64,000 bases of DNA from Jiangella sp. DSM 45060. Lineage in GTDB: Bacteria; Actinomycetota; Actinomycetes; Jiangellales; Jiangellaceae. Below the pieces are notes generated by a model. That model was not told where the DNA came from, made no database searches, and saw only the letters and a program-made list of their open reading frames with translations. The translations under genes and the position numbers were made by a program. The first letter of the stretch is position 1. The number at the start of each line of letters is the position of its first letter. Location: the NCBI RefSeq assembly GCF_900105175.1, contig NZ_LT629771.1:3791501-3855500 (forward strand). Direction: 5' to 3'. Shown one piece after another: positions 18,821 through 28,221 of this stretch.

Positions 18821-20656
18821 CTAGCCGAAGCGCCAGGAGCTGGTGCCGTCGGGGTTGGCGACCGCGACGAGGTCGGCGTCCCAGGTCTGCTCCTCGAAGC
18901 CGTCCATCTCCTGCTCGACCCCGCCGTCGTCGTTGACGAGGGTGTAGGGGGGCGTGCGCTGCGTGATGGTGACCGTCGCCCGGCCGCCCTCCTGGGACAC
19001 CACCTCGGCGTTGACGACCTCGAAGGTGAGTCCGTCGGTGTGGACGCCGGCGTCCTCGTACTCCTGGAGCAGCTCGGCGTCGTCGGTGAGGGTCGGGTTG
19101 GTCGGGGCGTGCACCTGGCAGAGCAGCTCGGGGTCGCTGTCCTCGAACGCCTGCGCCCGCAGCGAGTACAGCCGCTGCACCTCCTGGGTCCAGTCGGTGA
19201 CGGTGGGCGGCGGGACGGTGGGCGCGGGCTGCGGGCCGCCGCAGAGGTCTGTCGACGCCTCGGAGTCGGGGCTGGAGCCGCTGGCCGGGCCGTCGGTCGG
19301 GGTGTCGTCGCCGAAGATGCGCCAGCCGACGATCGCCACGCCGGCGACCAGCAGGAGCGCCACCAGGGTGCTGACGATCCAGAGGCGGTCCTTGCGCTTC
19401 GGCGGGGCGTCGTCGTCAGGGGGCGGTGGGGCGCCGCGGCGGGACTCCTTCGCGGCCGGAGCGGCAGCCGGGCGGCCAGCCGGAGCCGCGCCCGCAGGGG
19501 CTGCAGCAGGACGGCGGGCGGCGGGCGGACGCTCGTCGGGCGGCGGGCCCGAGGGCGGAGCCGACGCCGGGCCCGTCGGCGGACCCGAGGGTGGGCCCGA
19601 CGGCGGCGGCTCCTCGCTGCGGCCGCGGCGCCCGCGCCGCGGGGTGCGGATGGGCCCGGTCGGCGCCGTGGGGCTCGCCCCGGCCCCGCCGGGCACCGTG
19701 GCCGGCCCGGCCCCCGCGGGCGCCGTCAGCCCGCCCACGGCGCCGGACGCGAGCGACTCGGACGGCGGCTCGGGAGCCTCCGTGCGACGGCGGGCGCGGC
19801 GGCCGGTGGCGGTGGAGCGGCGCATGAACGCGGCGACGTCGTCGTCGGCGCCCATGACGGGGGCGTCGATGACGGGCCGCATGGTGCCGGTGGTGGCGTG
19901 GTTCTCCTCGAGGACCAGCTCGACGGGCGCGGGGTCGGCCACGGCGAAGAAGACGTTGCCGATGCTGCTGACGGGCGGGCGCCGGTTCGGCGCGGGGTCG
20001 AGCGCGCTGGCCAGCAGCGCCTGCGTGGCCGGCGGGACGGCGGGCAGCGCCAGCCGCGCGGACGGCAGATACCCCGTCAGCGCGACCACGGCGGCCGTGA
20101 CCAGCCCGTACACGTCGGCCGGCGGCCCGGGCGGCGAGCCGGCCTGGACCTCGGGCGGCACCGGCCGGGCCCGCTGGCCGACCCGCAGCGGCACCCCGGC
20201 CTGCACCAGCCCGACGCCGGCGACCATGGGCCGGCCGTCGAGGCTGAAGACGAGGTCGTCGAGGGTGAGGTCGCCGTGGACGATGCCGCGGCGGTGGATC
20301 TCGGCCAGCCCTTCGGCGACCGGCGCGCACGCCGTGACCACCTCGCCGGCCGGCAGCACGCCGCGGGCGCCGATGATGCCGGCCAGGCTGCCGCCCTCGG
20401 CCGCGCCCAGCACGACGACGATGCCGCCGGGACCGTCGACGACGTCGAGGAACGGGATGACATGCGGGTGGTCGACGGCGCGCAGGGCCTGGGCGGCCAG
20501 CCGCAGCCGGTCGCGCACCTGCGGGCCGACCTGGCCGATGAAGCGCAGGGTCACGGACGCACCGGTGGCGTCCTCTCGCGCGAGGTACATGGCCGACGCG
20601 TCGGAGCCGAGCCGCCGGGTGATCGTGTAACCCGCGGGAGTCTCGAGACCCTGCAT
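18821..20656 (-). CDS. membrane protein with degenerate Ser/Thr-kinase-like domain
   Basis: 611 residues. Residues ~1-255 follow the protein kinase fold (GYTITRRLGSDASAMYLARE, then HRRGIVHGDLTLDDLVFS and PPEVQAG...ADVYGL), but the ATP-lysine strand reads SVTLRFI and the DFG position reads VAGVGL, so phosphotransfer is doubtful. A Pro/Ala/Gly-rich segment (~280-415) leads to one transmembrane helix (~423-447) and an extracellular domain with DTLC-like Cys and repeated Asp/Glu. ATG at 20656 is preferred over 20761 because the upstream extension lies in the tandem repeats. Likely a pseudokinase or signalling scaffold. Confidence 0.8.
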   Translation of the reverse strand: MQGLETPAGYTITRRLGSDASAMYLAREDATGASVTLRFIGQVGPQVRDRLRLAAQALRAVDHPHVIPFLDVVDGPGGIVVVLGAAEGGSLAGIIGARGVLPAGEVVTACAPVAEGLAEIHRRGIVHGDLTLDDLVFSLDGRPMVAGVGLVQAGVPLRVGQRARPVPPEVQAGSPPGPPADVYGLVTAAVVALTGYLPSARLALPAVPPATQALLASALDPAPNRRPPVSSIGNVFFAVADPAPVELVLEENHATTGTMRPVIDAPVMGADDDVAAFMRRSTATGRRARRRTEAPEPPSESLASGAVGGLTAPAGAGPATVPGGAGASPTAPTGPIRTPRRGRRGRSEEPPPSGPPSGPPTGPASAPPSGPPPDERPPAARRPAAAPAGAAPAGRPAAAPAAKESRRGAPPPPDDDAPPKRKDRLWIVSTLVALLLVAGVAIVGWRIFGDDTPTDGPASGSSPDSEASTDLCGGPQPAPTVPPPTVTDWTQEVQRLYSLRAQAFEDSDPELLCQVHAPTNPTLTDDAELLQEYEDAGVHTDGLTFEVVNAEVVSQEGGRATVTITQRTPPYTLVNDDGGVEQEMDGFEEQTWDADLVAVANPDGTSSWRFG

Positions 20657-20670
20657 CCGCTTATCGTTGC

Positions 20671-21098
20671 AAACCTCGCGCCCGGATGCCGCATCGGCCG
20701 TGTCACAACTCGCGTCACACGACATCCTCAGGCCCCGGATCCGCGCCACCACCCCAGGCAAACCTCGCGCCCGGATGCCGCATCGGCCGTGTCACAACTC
20801 GCGTCACACGACATCCTCAGGCCCCGGACCCGCGCCACCACCCCAGGCAAACCTCGCGCCCGGATGCCGCATCGGCCGTGTCACAACTCGCGTCACACGA
20901 CATCCTCAGGCCCCGGACCCGCGCCACCACCCCAGGCAAACCTCGCGCCCGGATGCCGCATCGGCCGTGTCACAACTCGCGTCACACGACATCCTCAGGC
21001 CCCGGACCCGCGCCACTACCCCAGGCAAACCTCGCGCCCGGATGCCGCATCGGCCGTGTCACAACTCGCGTCACACGACATCCTCAGGCCCCGGGCCC
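20671..21098. repeat. 89-bp tandem repeats, 4.8 copies
   Basis: Units begin at 20671, 20760, 20849, 20938 and 21027 (AAACCTCGCGCCCGGATGCC in each); the fifth is truncated near 21098. Copies differ at only one or two bases. Every unit contains GTGTCACAACTCGCGTCACAC, and ends with GCGCCACCACCCCAGGC. Period 89 is not a multiple of three, so it is not a protein repeat. It fills the divergent promoter region of the pseudokinase and DedA-like genes. Confidence 0.95.
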
Positions 21099-21141
21099 GC
21101 CGTATCTCGGCCGCGTCGCCGAGCTGATTACGATCGGAGCC

Positions 21142-21663
21142 ATGGACGGGGTCACGCCGCTCGCTGCGCCCGAGAGCCCGTTCGGCCTGCCGCTCTGGCT
21201 GGGCATCGCCGTCATGTTCGGCATCGTCGTCGCCCGGGCTCAGGCGACGTACTGGCTGGGCCGGGCGGCGGGGACGGGCATCGCGCGGTCGCGCTGGGGC
21301 GAGCGCCTCGGCCGCGACCGGCTGCACCGCGCCGAGCGGGTCGTCGGGCGCTACGGGCCGGTCGCCGTCACGCTCTCGTTCCTGACCATCGGCGTGCAGA
21401 CGGCGGTCAACGCGGTCGCCGGCGCCACCCGCATGCCGTTCGGCCGCTACCTGGCCGCCATGCTGGTCGGGTCGGCCCTGTGGGCGGTCATCTGGACGGT
21501 CGGCGGCCTGGGCGTGATCTGGGGCGCGGTGACGGTGGCGTCGGCGGCGCCGCTGGCGGCCGCGGCGGTGCTGGTCGCGGCCGTCGCCGTCGTGACGGCG
21601 GTCATCGGCTACCGTCGTCGGCGCACCCGTCGCCAGCTCGTCCCCGACCAGGAGGCCCGATGA
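21142..21663 (+). CDS. DedA/VTT-like small membrane protein
   Basis: 173 residues, with hydrophobic helices at ~18-35, ~75-95, ~110-130 and ~135-160. LGRAAGTGIARSRWGERLGRDRLHRAERVVGRYGPVAVTLSFLTIGVQTAVNAVAGATRMPFGRYLAAMLVGSALWA resembles the DedA/SNARE-associated core, slightly shortened. Such proteins are linked to lipid flipping and membrane homeostasis. ATG at 21142 with CGGAG upstream; its stop overlaps the next ATG. Confidence 0.78.
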   Translation: MDGVTPLAAPESPFGLPLWLGIAVMFGIVVARAQATYWLGRAAGTGIARSRWGERLGRDRLHRAERVVGRYGPVAVTLSFLTIGVQTAVNAVAGATRMPFGRYLAAMLVGSALWAVIWTVGGLGVIWGAVTVASAAPLAAAAVLVAAVAVVTAVIGYRRRRTRRQLVPDQEAR

Positions 21664-22376
21664 CCCGCACACCGACGATCCTCGCCACCAGCGGCGGGTT
21701 CTCGTACGACGCGCGCGAGAACCTCCGCCCGGCCGGGCTGGCGCGGCTCGCGCTGCGGCTCACCGAGGCCGAGCGGCCGAAGCTGTGCTTCGTCCCCACG
21801 GCGTCCGGCGACAGCACGCTCTACGTGCAGCGGACGTACGCGGCGTTCGCCGGCTGGTCGGTCGACGTGTCGCACCTGAGCCTGTTCCCGATGCCGAACG
21901 TCGAGGACATCCGGGCGCACGTGCTGGCGCAGGACGTGCTGTGGGTCGGCGGCGGGTCGGTCGCCGGGCTGCTGGCGATGTGGCGGCTGCACGGCCTCGA
22001 CGACGTCATGCGCGAGGCCTGGGATGCCGGCGTCGTGCTGGCCGGGGTGTCGGCCGGGTCGATCTGCTGGCACGTCGGCGGCCCCACCGACTCCTTCGGC
22101 CCGCGGCTGCGCGCGGTCACCGACGGCCTCGCGCTACTGCCGTACGGCAACGGCGTCCACTACGACTCCGAGGAGCAGCGCCGCCCGCTGCTGCACCGCA
22201 TGGTCGCGAGCGGTGAGCTGCCCACGTCGTTGGCCACCGACGACGGCGCCGGCGTGCTGTACCGCGGCACCGAGCCGGCCGGCGTGTTCACCGAGCGCGA
22301 CGGCGCCGGTGGCTACCTGGTCGAGGCGTCCGGTGGGGAGGCCAAGGAGACCGCCCTCCCCGCCGAACGCCTCTGA
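21660..22376 (+). CDS. pepE: peptidase E (S51 family)
   Basis: 238 residues. Visible S51 features: LATSGGF near the start, FVPTASGDSTLYVQRTYAAF, DVLWVGGGSVAGLLAMWRLHGLD and the nucleophile elbow VLAGVSAGSICWH with catalytic Ser; a following HYDSEEQRRPLLH carries the likely His. The family cleaves Asp-Xaa dipeptides in the cytoplasm, without signal peptide as here. ATGA overlap with the DedA-like gene. Confidence 0.88.
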   Translation: MTRTPTILATSGGFSYDARENLRPAGLARLALRLTEAERPKLCFVPTASGDSTLYVQRTYAAFAGWSVDVSHLSLFPMPNVEDIRAHVLAQDVLWVGGGSVAGLLAMWRLHGLDDVMREAWDAGVVLAGVSAGSICWHVGGPTDSFGPRLRAVTDGLALLPYGNGVHYDSEEQRRPLLHRMVASGELPTSLATDDGAGVLYRGTEPAGVFTERDGAGGYLVEASGGEAKETALPAERL

Positions 22377-22379
22377 GCC

Positions 22380-24122
22380 TCAGCGGCGCGGGTCCGGATC
22401 GTCGCGCGGCGCCATACCGTCGACGCCGCTCTTCACCTGCAGGTGGAACTCGCCGTCGTAGCGTTCCAGCCCGTAGTCGACGGCCTGCTCGACGGCCTCG
22501 ACGCCGCGGTCCTCGCGCAGCATCATCGGATCGGTGCGCAGGTCCTTGGCCAGTGCCACGCACACGCCGACCATCACCAGCATGAACGGCGCCCCGGCCA
22601 GGATGGTGATGTTCTGCAGGCCTTCCAAGGCGGTCGCACCGCCTTCGCCGATCATCAGCATGATCGCCGCCACGGCGCCCATGAGCAGCCCCCAGAAGAC
22701 GACTACGCCCTTCGACGGCTCGATCGACCCGCGCTGCGACAGCGTGCCGGTGACGATGGACGCGGCGTCGGCGCCGGACACGAAGAAGATCGCCACCAGC
22801 AGCATGACCAGCACGCTCGCGATGGTCGTGATCGGCAGGTGTTGCAGCACGGAGAACAGCTGTTCCTCCTGCCCGGTCGGGTTCTCCGCGGTGCCGGCGA
22901 TGTCCTCGCCGCCGCGTTGCAGGTCGATGGCGGTGCCGCCGAAGATGCAGAACCAGATCACGCTGACGACGCTGGGCACCAGCAGGACGCCCACGACGAA
23001 CTGTCTGATGGTGCGGCCGCGGCTGATGCGGGCGATGAACATGCCGACGAACGGGGTCCACGACATCCACCAGGCCCAGTAGAAGATCGTCCAGCCGGAC
23101 ACCCACTCCTGCATGGCGTCGCCGCCGCTGGCCTCGGTGCGGGCGGCCATCTCGGCGAGGTCGGCGAAGTAGTCGCCGATGGCCGTCGGGAGCAGGTTGA
23201 GGATGAAGATCGTCGGGCCGGCGACGAACACGAAGAACGCCAGCGCCGCGGCCAGCACCATGTTCGTGTTGGACAGCCACTGGATGCCGCGCTCGATGCC
23301 CGACACCGCGGACGCGACGAACGCGAAGGTCAGCACGGCGATGATCGCCACCAGCAGCCCGGTGCTCACGTCGTTGAGCCAGCCGACCTCCTGCAGGCCG
23401 CTGCCGATCTGCAGCGCGCCCAGGCCCAGCGACGCGGCCGTGCCGAACACCGTCGCGAAGATCGCGAAGACGTTGATCGCCCGGCCGAAGCCGCCCTCGA
23501 TGCGCCGTCGTCCCAGCAGCGGCGTGAACACCGAACTGATCAGCTGGCTGCGGCCGCGCCGGAACGTGCCGTAGGCGATGGCCAGGCCCACGACGGCGTA
23601 GATGGCCCACGGGTGCAGCGTCCAGTGGAACAGCGTCGTGGCCATGGCGGTGTTCATCGCCTCGATGCTCTCCGGCTCACCCGTCCCCGGCACGGGGTCG
23701 GTGGTGAAGAACGTCAGCGGCTCGTTGACGCCGAAGAACATCAGGCCGATGCCCATGCCGGCGCTGAACATCATCGCGACCCAGGAGGACGTGCGGAACT
23801 CCGGCCGCTCGTCGTCGGCGCCGAGCGGAATGCGTCCGTACCGGCTGAACGCCACCCAGAGGATGAAGACGACGAACCCGGTGGCGGTCAGCGCGAACGC
23901 CCAGCCGGCGTTGTGCGTGATCCACGACAACGCCTCGGACGAGGCGCTGGCCAGCGAGTCGGTGTCGACGAAGCCCCAGATCACGAACGCGAGAACGATG
24001 CCGCCGGCGATGCCGAAGACGATCTTGTCGGTCGGACGTCTCTCCGCGGCGGCGGGCGCGTCGGATCCGGGTCCTTGGACGCCGGCCTTGCGGGCTTGTG
24101 TCGTTCCTCGTTCAACAGTCAC
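22380..24122 (-). CDS. BCCT-family glycine betaine/choline/carnitine transporter
   Basis: About 580 residues with ~12 membrane helices. GMGIGLMFFGVNEPL and the tryptophan-rich FYWAWWMSWTPFVGMFIARISRGRTIRQF are the BCCT signature. A charged C-terminal tail of ~60 residues could be an osmosensing domain. The start is uncertain: GTG at 24122 is used, but the frame continues to a TTG at 24173 with GAGAGGAG between them. It imports a betaine-type osmolyte, most likely driven by Na+. Convergent with pepE, 3 nt apart. Confidence 0.92.
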   Translation of the reverse strand: MTVERGTTQARKAGVQGPGSDAPAAAERRPTDKIVFGIAGGIVLAFVIWGFVDTDSLASASSEALSWITHNAGWAFALTATGFVVFILWVAFSRYGRIPLGADDERPEFRTSSWVAMMFSAGMGIGLMFFGVNEPLTFFTTDPVPGTGEPESIEAMNTAMATTLFHWTLHPWAIYAVVGLAIAYGTFRRGRSQLISSVFTPLLGRRRIEGGFGRAINVFAIFATVFGTAASLGLGALQIGSGLQEVGWLNDVSTGLLVAIIAVLTFAFVASAVSGIERGIQWLSNTNMVLAAALAFFVFVAGPTIFILNLLPTAIGDYFADLAEMAARTEASGGDAMQEWVSGWTIFYWAWWMSWTPFVGMFIARISRGRTIRQFVVGVLLVPSVVSVIWFCIFGGTAIDLQRGGEDIAGTAENPTGQEEQLFSVLQHLPITTIASVLVMLLVAIFFVSGADAASIVTGTLSQRGSIEPSKGVVVFWGLLMGAVAAIMLMIGEGGATALEGLQNITILAGAPFMLVMVGVCVALAKDLRTDPMMLREDRGVEAVEQAVDYGLERYDGEFHLQVKSGVDGMAPRDDPDPRR

Positions 24123-24252
24123 GTCGGATGGCGTACCCCGGTGGGGCACTTCTCCTCTCTTCACCCACAGCAATGACGCGATTCAACGTAACGGCCGGGG
24201 CGCGCCGGGGCACGTCGATCAGTGCTGCCGGTGGGTCGCGTCGAGGAGACGG

Positions 24253-25266
24253 TCAGGGCTGCAGGACGCTCAGCAGCTCGTACGAGCGCAGCCGGTCGGC
24301 GTGTGGCGTCACCGTGGCGACGACCATCAGCTCGTCCGCGCCGGTCCGTTCCACCAGCGCGGACAGCTCCCGCCGGACGGTGTCGGGGCCGCCGGCGATC
24401 TGGCCGCCGAGGAACGGCGCGAGCATGTCCAGCTCGGCCGGGGCGAACTCGTGCGCCGCGGCCTCCTCCGGCGTGGGCAGCGGGCCGGGCGCACCCGTCC
24501 GGAGCCGCAGCATCGACAGCTTCATCGGCCCGGCCAGCCACTGCGCGCGCTCGTCGTCGTCGGCGAGGATGACGCTGACGGCGACCATCGCGTACGGCGC
24601 GGGGTGCGCGGCCGACGGCTGGTACCCGTCGCGGTACAGCGTCAGGGCCGGGACGGTGTTCGCGGCGCTGAAGTGGTGGGCGAAGGAGAACGGCAGCCCG
24701 AGCGCCGCCGCTGCCCGCGCGCTGTAGTCGCTGGACCCGAGCAGCCAGACGAGGACGTCCTCGCCGCGGCCCGGCGTCGCGGTGATCGCGGCGTACGGGT
24801 GATCGTCCGGCCACTCCCCCGAGAGGAACGCCCGGACCTGGGCCAGGTGCTGCGGGAACTCCTCGACCAGCCGGGGGTCGCTGCTGCCGCGCAGCGCGTG
24901 CGCCGTCAGCCCGTCGGTGCCGGGCGCGCGGCCGATGCCGAGGTCGATGCGGCCCGGATGCAGCGCCGCCAGCGTGCCGAACTGCTCGGCGACGACCAGC
25001 GGCATGTGGTTCGGCAGCATCACCCCGCCCGACCCGACCCGCATCGACGTCGTCGCCGCGGCCACCGCCGCGATGAGGACCGGCGGCGACGAGCTGGCGA
25101 TGCCCGGCATGTTGTGGTGCTCGGCCATCCAGTAACGGCGAAAGCCGAGGTCATCGGCGTGCCGGGCCAGCTCCAGGGTCTGTGCCAGCGCGACGGACGG
25201 CGTGGAGCCGGTCACGACGGGCGCGAGGTCGAGGACGGACAGGGGTACTCCGCGGAAGGTCGCCAC
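24253..25266 (-). CDS. LLM-class flavin-dependent oxidoreductase
   Basis: About 337 residues of the luciferase-like monooxygenase TIM barrel, group with [53 protein letters not shown] at the N-terminus. [16 protein letters not shown] and [29 protein letters not shown] are further hallmarks. GTG at 25266 is preferred to a TTG at 25278. It uses reduced FMN; substrate unknown. It starts 59 nt from lipB, divergently. Confidence 0.88.
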   Translation of the reverse strand: MATFRGVPLSVLDLAPVVTGSTPSVALAQTLELARHADDLGFRRYWMAEHHNMPGIASSSPPVLIAAVAAATTSMRVGSGGVMLPNHMPLVVAEQFGTLAALHPGRIDLGIGRAPGTDGLTAHALRGSSDPRLVEEFPQHLAQVRAFLSGEWPDDHPYAAITATPGRGEDVLVWLLGSSDYSARAAAALGLPFSFAHHFSAANTVPALTLYRDGYQPSAAHPAPYAMVAVSVILADDDERAQWLAGPMKLSMLRLRTGAPGPLPTPEEAAAHEFAPAELDMLAPFLGGQIAGGPDTVRRELSALVERTGADELMVVATVTPHADRLRSYELLSVLQP

Positions 25267-25325
25267 GACAGGTCCCAACCGCGCGGTTGCCGCAGGACTT
25301 CCCGGCGGGCGTAGGCTCGACGTCC

Positions 25326-25976
25326 GTGGGCGAGCTACGGATCATCCGGCATGACGGGTTCGTGCCGTATCAGGAGGCGTGGGACGAGCAGCGGCGCCTG
25401 CACGCCGCGCGGGTGGCCGGCGAGATCGGCGACACCGTCGTCCTGCTGGAACACGAGGCGGTCTACACCGCGGGCAAGCGCACCACGCCCGAGGAACGGC
25501 CGCTGCTGGATGCCGGTGCGCCGGTCATCGATGTCGATCGCGGCGGCAAGATCACCTGGCACGGGCCAGGGCAGCTCACCGGCTACCCGATCCTGCAGCT
25601 GCCCGAGCCGTACGACGTCATCGGCTACGTCCGGCGGGTCGAGCAGCTCATGCTCGACGTCTGCCGCGACTTCGGCGTCGACGCGGTCCGGGTCGACGGC
25701 CGCAGCGGCGTCTGGATCCAGCCCGGCGACGGCTCCCCCGACCGCAAGCTCGGCGCCGTCGGGCTGCGCGTCGCCCAGGGCGTCACCATGCACGGCTTCG
25801 CCCTGAACTGCGACAACGACCTCGGCTGGTACGACCGCATCATCGCCTGCGGCATCAGCGACGCCGGCACCACCACGCTGTCGCGGGAGCTGGGCCGCCG
25901 GGTCACCGTCGCCGAGGCGCTGCCGTATGTCGAAGGTCACCTCGACGAGCTGCTCGCGCTGCAGCCGCAGACGTAG
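25326..25976 (+). CDS. lipB: lipoyl(octanoyl) transferase
   Basis: 216 residues. The family motif [18 protein letters not shown] binds the octanoyl-ACP substrate; the catalytic Lys lies in [10 protein letters not shown] and the acyl-thioester Cys in [15 protein letters not shown]. It moves octanoate from ACP to target lipoyl domains such as those of the E2 encoded at 15.7 kb. GTG at 25326. lipA follows after 9 nt. Confidence 0.95.
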   Translation: MGELRIIRHDGFVPYQEAWDEQRRLHAARVAGEIGDTVVLLEHEAVYTAGKRTTPEERPLLDAGAPVIDVDRGGKITWHGPGQLTGYPILQLPEPYDVIGYVRRVEQLMLDVCRDFGVDAVRVDGRSGVWIQPGDGSPDRKLGAVGLRVAQGVTMHGFALNCDNDLGWYDRIIACGISDAGTTTLSRELGRRVTVAEALPYVEGHLDELLALQPQT

Positions 25977-25985
25977 GGTGGAGGG

Positions 25986-26915
25986 GTGACTGTCGCGCCG
26001 GAGGGACGTCGGCTGCTGCGCCTCGAAGTGCGCAACGCCGAGACGCCGATCGAGAAGAAGCCTTCCTGGATCAAGACGAAGGCGACCATGGGCCCGGAGT
26101 ACCGCGAGCTGCAGTCGCTGGTGAAACGCGAGGGCCTGCACACGGTCTGCCAGGAGGCCGGTTGTCCCAACATCTTCGAGTGCTGGGAAGACCGCGAGGC
26201 CACGTTCCTCATCGGCGGCGACCACTGCACCCGCCGTTGTGACTTCTGCCTCATCGACACCGGCAAGCCCGACGACCTCGACCGCGACGAGCCCCGCCGC
26301 GTCGCCGAGTCCGTCCAGGCCATGGGGCTGCGCTACGCCACCGTCACCGGCGTCACCCGCGACGACCTCCCCGACGAAGGTGCCTGGCTGTACGCCGAGA
26401 CCATCCGCGAGATCCACAAGTTCAACCCCAACACCGGGGTCGAGATCCTCACCCCCGACTTCTCCGGCAAGGCCGACCTCCTGCAGCAGGTGTTCGACGC
26501 GCAGCCGCAGGTGTTCGCGCACAACGTCGAGACCGTGCCGCGCATCTTCAAGCGCATCCGGCCGGCGTTCCGGTACGAGCGCTCGCTGGACGTCATCTCC
26601 ATCGCCCGCGCCGCCGGCATGATCACCAAGTCCAACCTCATCCTGGGCATGGGCGAGACCCGCGAGGAGATCTCCCAGGCGCTGGCCGACCTCCACGGCG
26701 CCGGCTGCGACCTCATCACCATCACGCAGTACCTGCGCCCGTCCGTGCGTCACCACCCGATCGAGCGGTGGGTGAAGCCCGAGGAGTTCGTCGAGCTGCA
26801 GGCCGAGGCCGAGGAGCTGGGCTTCGCCGGCGTCATGTCCGGGCCGCTGGTGCGCTCGTCGTACCGCGCCGGACGGCTCTACCGGCAGGCCATGGAGGCC
26901 CGCGCCGCCCGCTGA
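25986..26915 (+). CDS. lipA: lipoyl synthase
   Basis: 309 residues. The auxiliary cluster motif is [12 protein letters not shown] and the radical-SAM motif is CTRRCDFC; the C-terminal [10 protein letters not shown] carries the Ser ligand of the auxiliary cluster. It inserts two sulfur atoms into octanoyl groups made by LipB. GTG start at 25986. In related genomes a DUF4191 gene soon follows lipA; here about 10 kb of other genes intervenes. Confidence 0.96.
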   Translation: MTVAPEGRRLLRLEVRNAETPIEKKPSWIKTKATMGPEYRELQSLVKREGLHTVCQEAGCPNIFECWEDREATFLIGGDHCTRRCDFCLIDTGKPDDLDRDEPRRVAESVQAMGLRYATVTGVTRDDLPDEGAWLYAETIREIHKFNPNTGVEILTPDFSGKADLLQQVFDAQPQVFAHNVETVPRIFKRIRPAFRYERSLDVISIARAAGMITKSNLILGMGETREEISQALADLHGAGCDLITITQYLRPSVRHHPIERWVKPEEFVELQAEAEELGFAGVMSGPLVRSSYRAGRLYRQAMEARAAR

Positions 26916-26956
26916 CCCGTGATCGGTAGGCGCCGCCATGGCGCGAGGCTGCCCGC

Positions 26957-27718
26957 ATGACGCAGCAACCGTGGCCCGGCGACCCCGCGGCGGCCTGGCG
27001 GCGTGCACCGATCGACGGCCCGGCCCCGCCGTCGAGGCGCCCGGCTCCGCCCGACCTGTCCGACTTCGAGACCTTCACCAGGCTGCTGCCGCACCGTGGC
27101 GAGTACCTGGCGATGCCGCTGATGTACGGCATCGGCGGCGCGTTCTGCGTCGCCGTGGGCCTGCACCTCATGCGCTACCAGAGGCCGCTCGACCCGTTCG
27201 ACGGCACGCTGCCGGGGTGGCTGGGGCTGATCGCGTACTGGCCGCCGTGGTTCCTGGTGCTCGGGCTGGGCGTGGCCTGGCTGTGCTGGGCGCCGATGTC
27301 GTACGTGCGCGGCAAGCGCGACCACCCGCGCCGCCTGCGGGAGCTGTACGAGCGGATCAACCGCGACGGCATCATGGTCCAGACGTTCCTGAGCACCCTG
27401 CGACTGGAGGCGCACGAGGGCACCGACCCGTCCAGGATCGCCATCGAGACCCGAATCGGCGATACCCAGGCGGGCCGGCTGCACGCCGCCTTCCACCACT
27501 GGCTGGACGCGCTGCGCGACGACGGCGACGCGCGCACAGCCGCGCAGGAGCGCATCGGCGAGCGCCGGGTGCTGCCCGCCACCGAACTGTTCGGCCCCGA
27601 GGCGCAGGGCGGCTACCTCATCCGCGCCACGTCCATCAACCCGTGGCAGGTCCTGCTGCCCGAGACGGGCGACGACGGCACCGTGCGATGGACCATCGAA
27701 GGAGTCCGCGACCGCTGA
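26957..27718 (+). CDS. hypothetical two-helix membrane protein
   Basis: 253 residues. A Pro-rich N-terminus leads to two membrane segments (~52-70, MPLMYGIGGAFCVAVGLHL; ~92-115, WPPWFLVLGLGVAWLCW), then a cytoplasmic domain starting YVRGKRDHPRRLRELYERINRDGIMVQTFLSTLRLEAHEGTD. ATG at 26957. I do not recognise a family. It is the first gene after lipA and marks the left edge of the accessory segment. Confidence 0.72.
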   Translation: MTQQPWPGDPAAAWRRAPIDGPAPPSRRPAPPDLSDFETFTRLLPHRGEYLAMPLMYGIGGAFCVAVGLHLMRYQRPLDPFDGTLPGWLGLIAYWPPWFLVLGLGVAWLCWAPMSYVRGKRDHPRRLRELYERINRDGIMVQTFLSTLRLEAHEGTDPSRIAIETRIGDTQAGRLHAAFHHWLDALRDDGDARTAAQERIGERRVLPATELFGPEAQGGYLIRATSINPWQVLLPETGDDGTVRWTIEGVRDR

Positions 27719-27786
27719 GGTCCGCGCGGGGCACGACGCCGTTGCGAATCCATGAACAGCAGGTCGACCTCCTGAGTCGACGTGGA

Positions 27787-28122
27787 ATGGACGTCGGCGA
27801 CCGGAACGACGAGGCCGGGCGAGCCGACGAGTTCTACCCGGGCACTCGGCTGTCCGACGTGGTCGCACTGGACGACTTCGATGCCAGGCTGAGAGCCGCC
27901 ACCTTCTCCGTCCTCGCACCGACCGAGCTGGCACTTCGCGCGCCGCTCGGTCATGAGCTCGGCCGCGTGGACCCATGCGTGCACCTCGATCCCAGCAAGC
28001 TGTCGACAAGGGCCCAGCGAGGCGAGACCTATCGCAGATGGCTCGCTCGTTACCGGGCCGAGCTGAGCTCCTCGCGGGAGGACTTCGGCTCGGACGAACC
28101 ACGCTTCTGCCTGCCGTGGTGA
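27787..28122 (+). CDS. possible small gene or gene remnant
   Basis: Encodes 111 residues beginning MDVGDRNDEAGRADEFYP and ending SDEPRFCLPW, with coding-like third-position GC and no low complexity. The frame is open upstream to the stop-free region at ~27740 (a TTG at 27742 would add LRIHEQQVDLLSRR). No ribosome-binding site is clear, so it may be the tail of a degraded gene. The 27719-28221 interval holds nothing else I can support. Confidence 0.4.
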   Translation: MDVGDRNDEAGRADEFYPGTRLSDVVALDDFDARLRAATFSVLAPTELALRAPLGHELGRVDPCVHLDPSKLSTRAQRGETYRRWLARYRAELSSSREDFGSDEPRFCLPW

Positions 28123-28221
28123 GGTCGTTCCCCGCCTTCCGAGCCGTACCGCTGGCACATCTGGGTGCACAAGACAACTGGCAGGTCGCAAGTCGCCTCT
28201 GGCGGCGCTGACCCCGATCGG

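Noticed and set aside
20671-21098. CRISPR array
   Set aside because: The whole 89-bp unit is conserved; there are no variable spacers and no cas genes.
27613-28191. 192-residue minus-strand frame
   Set aside because: It overlaps the end of a better-supported plus-strand gene and has atypical composition; the plus-strand frame at 27787 looks more coding-like.
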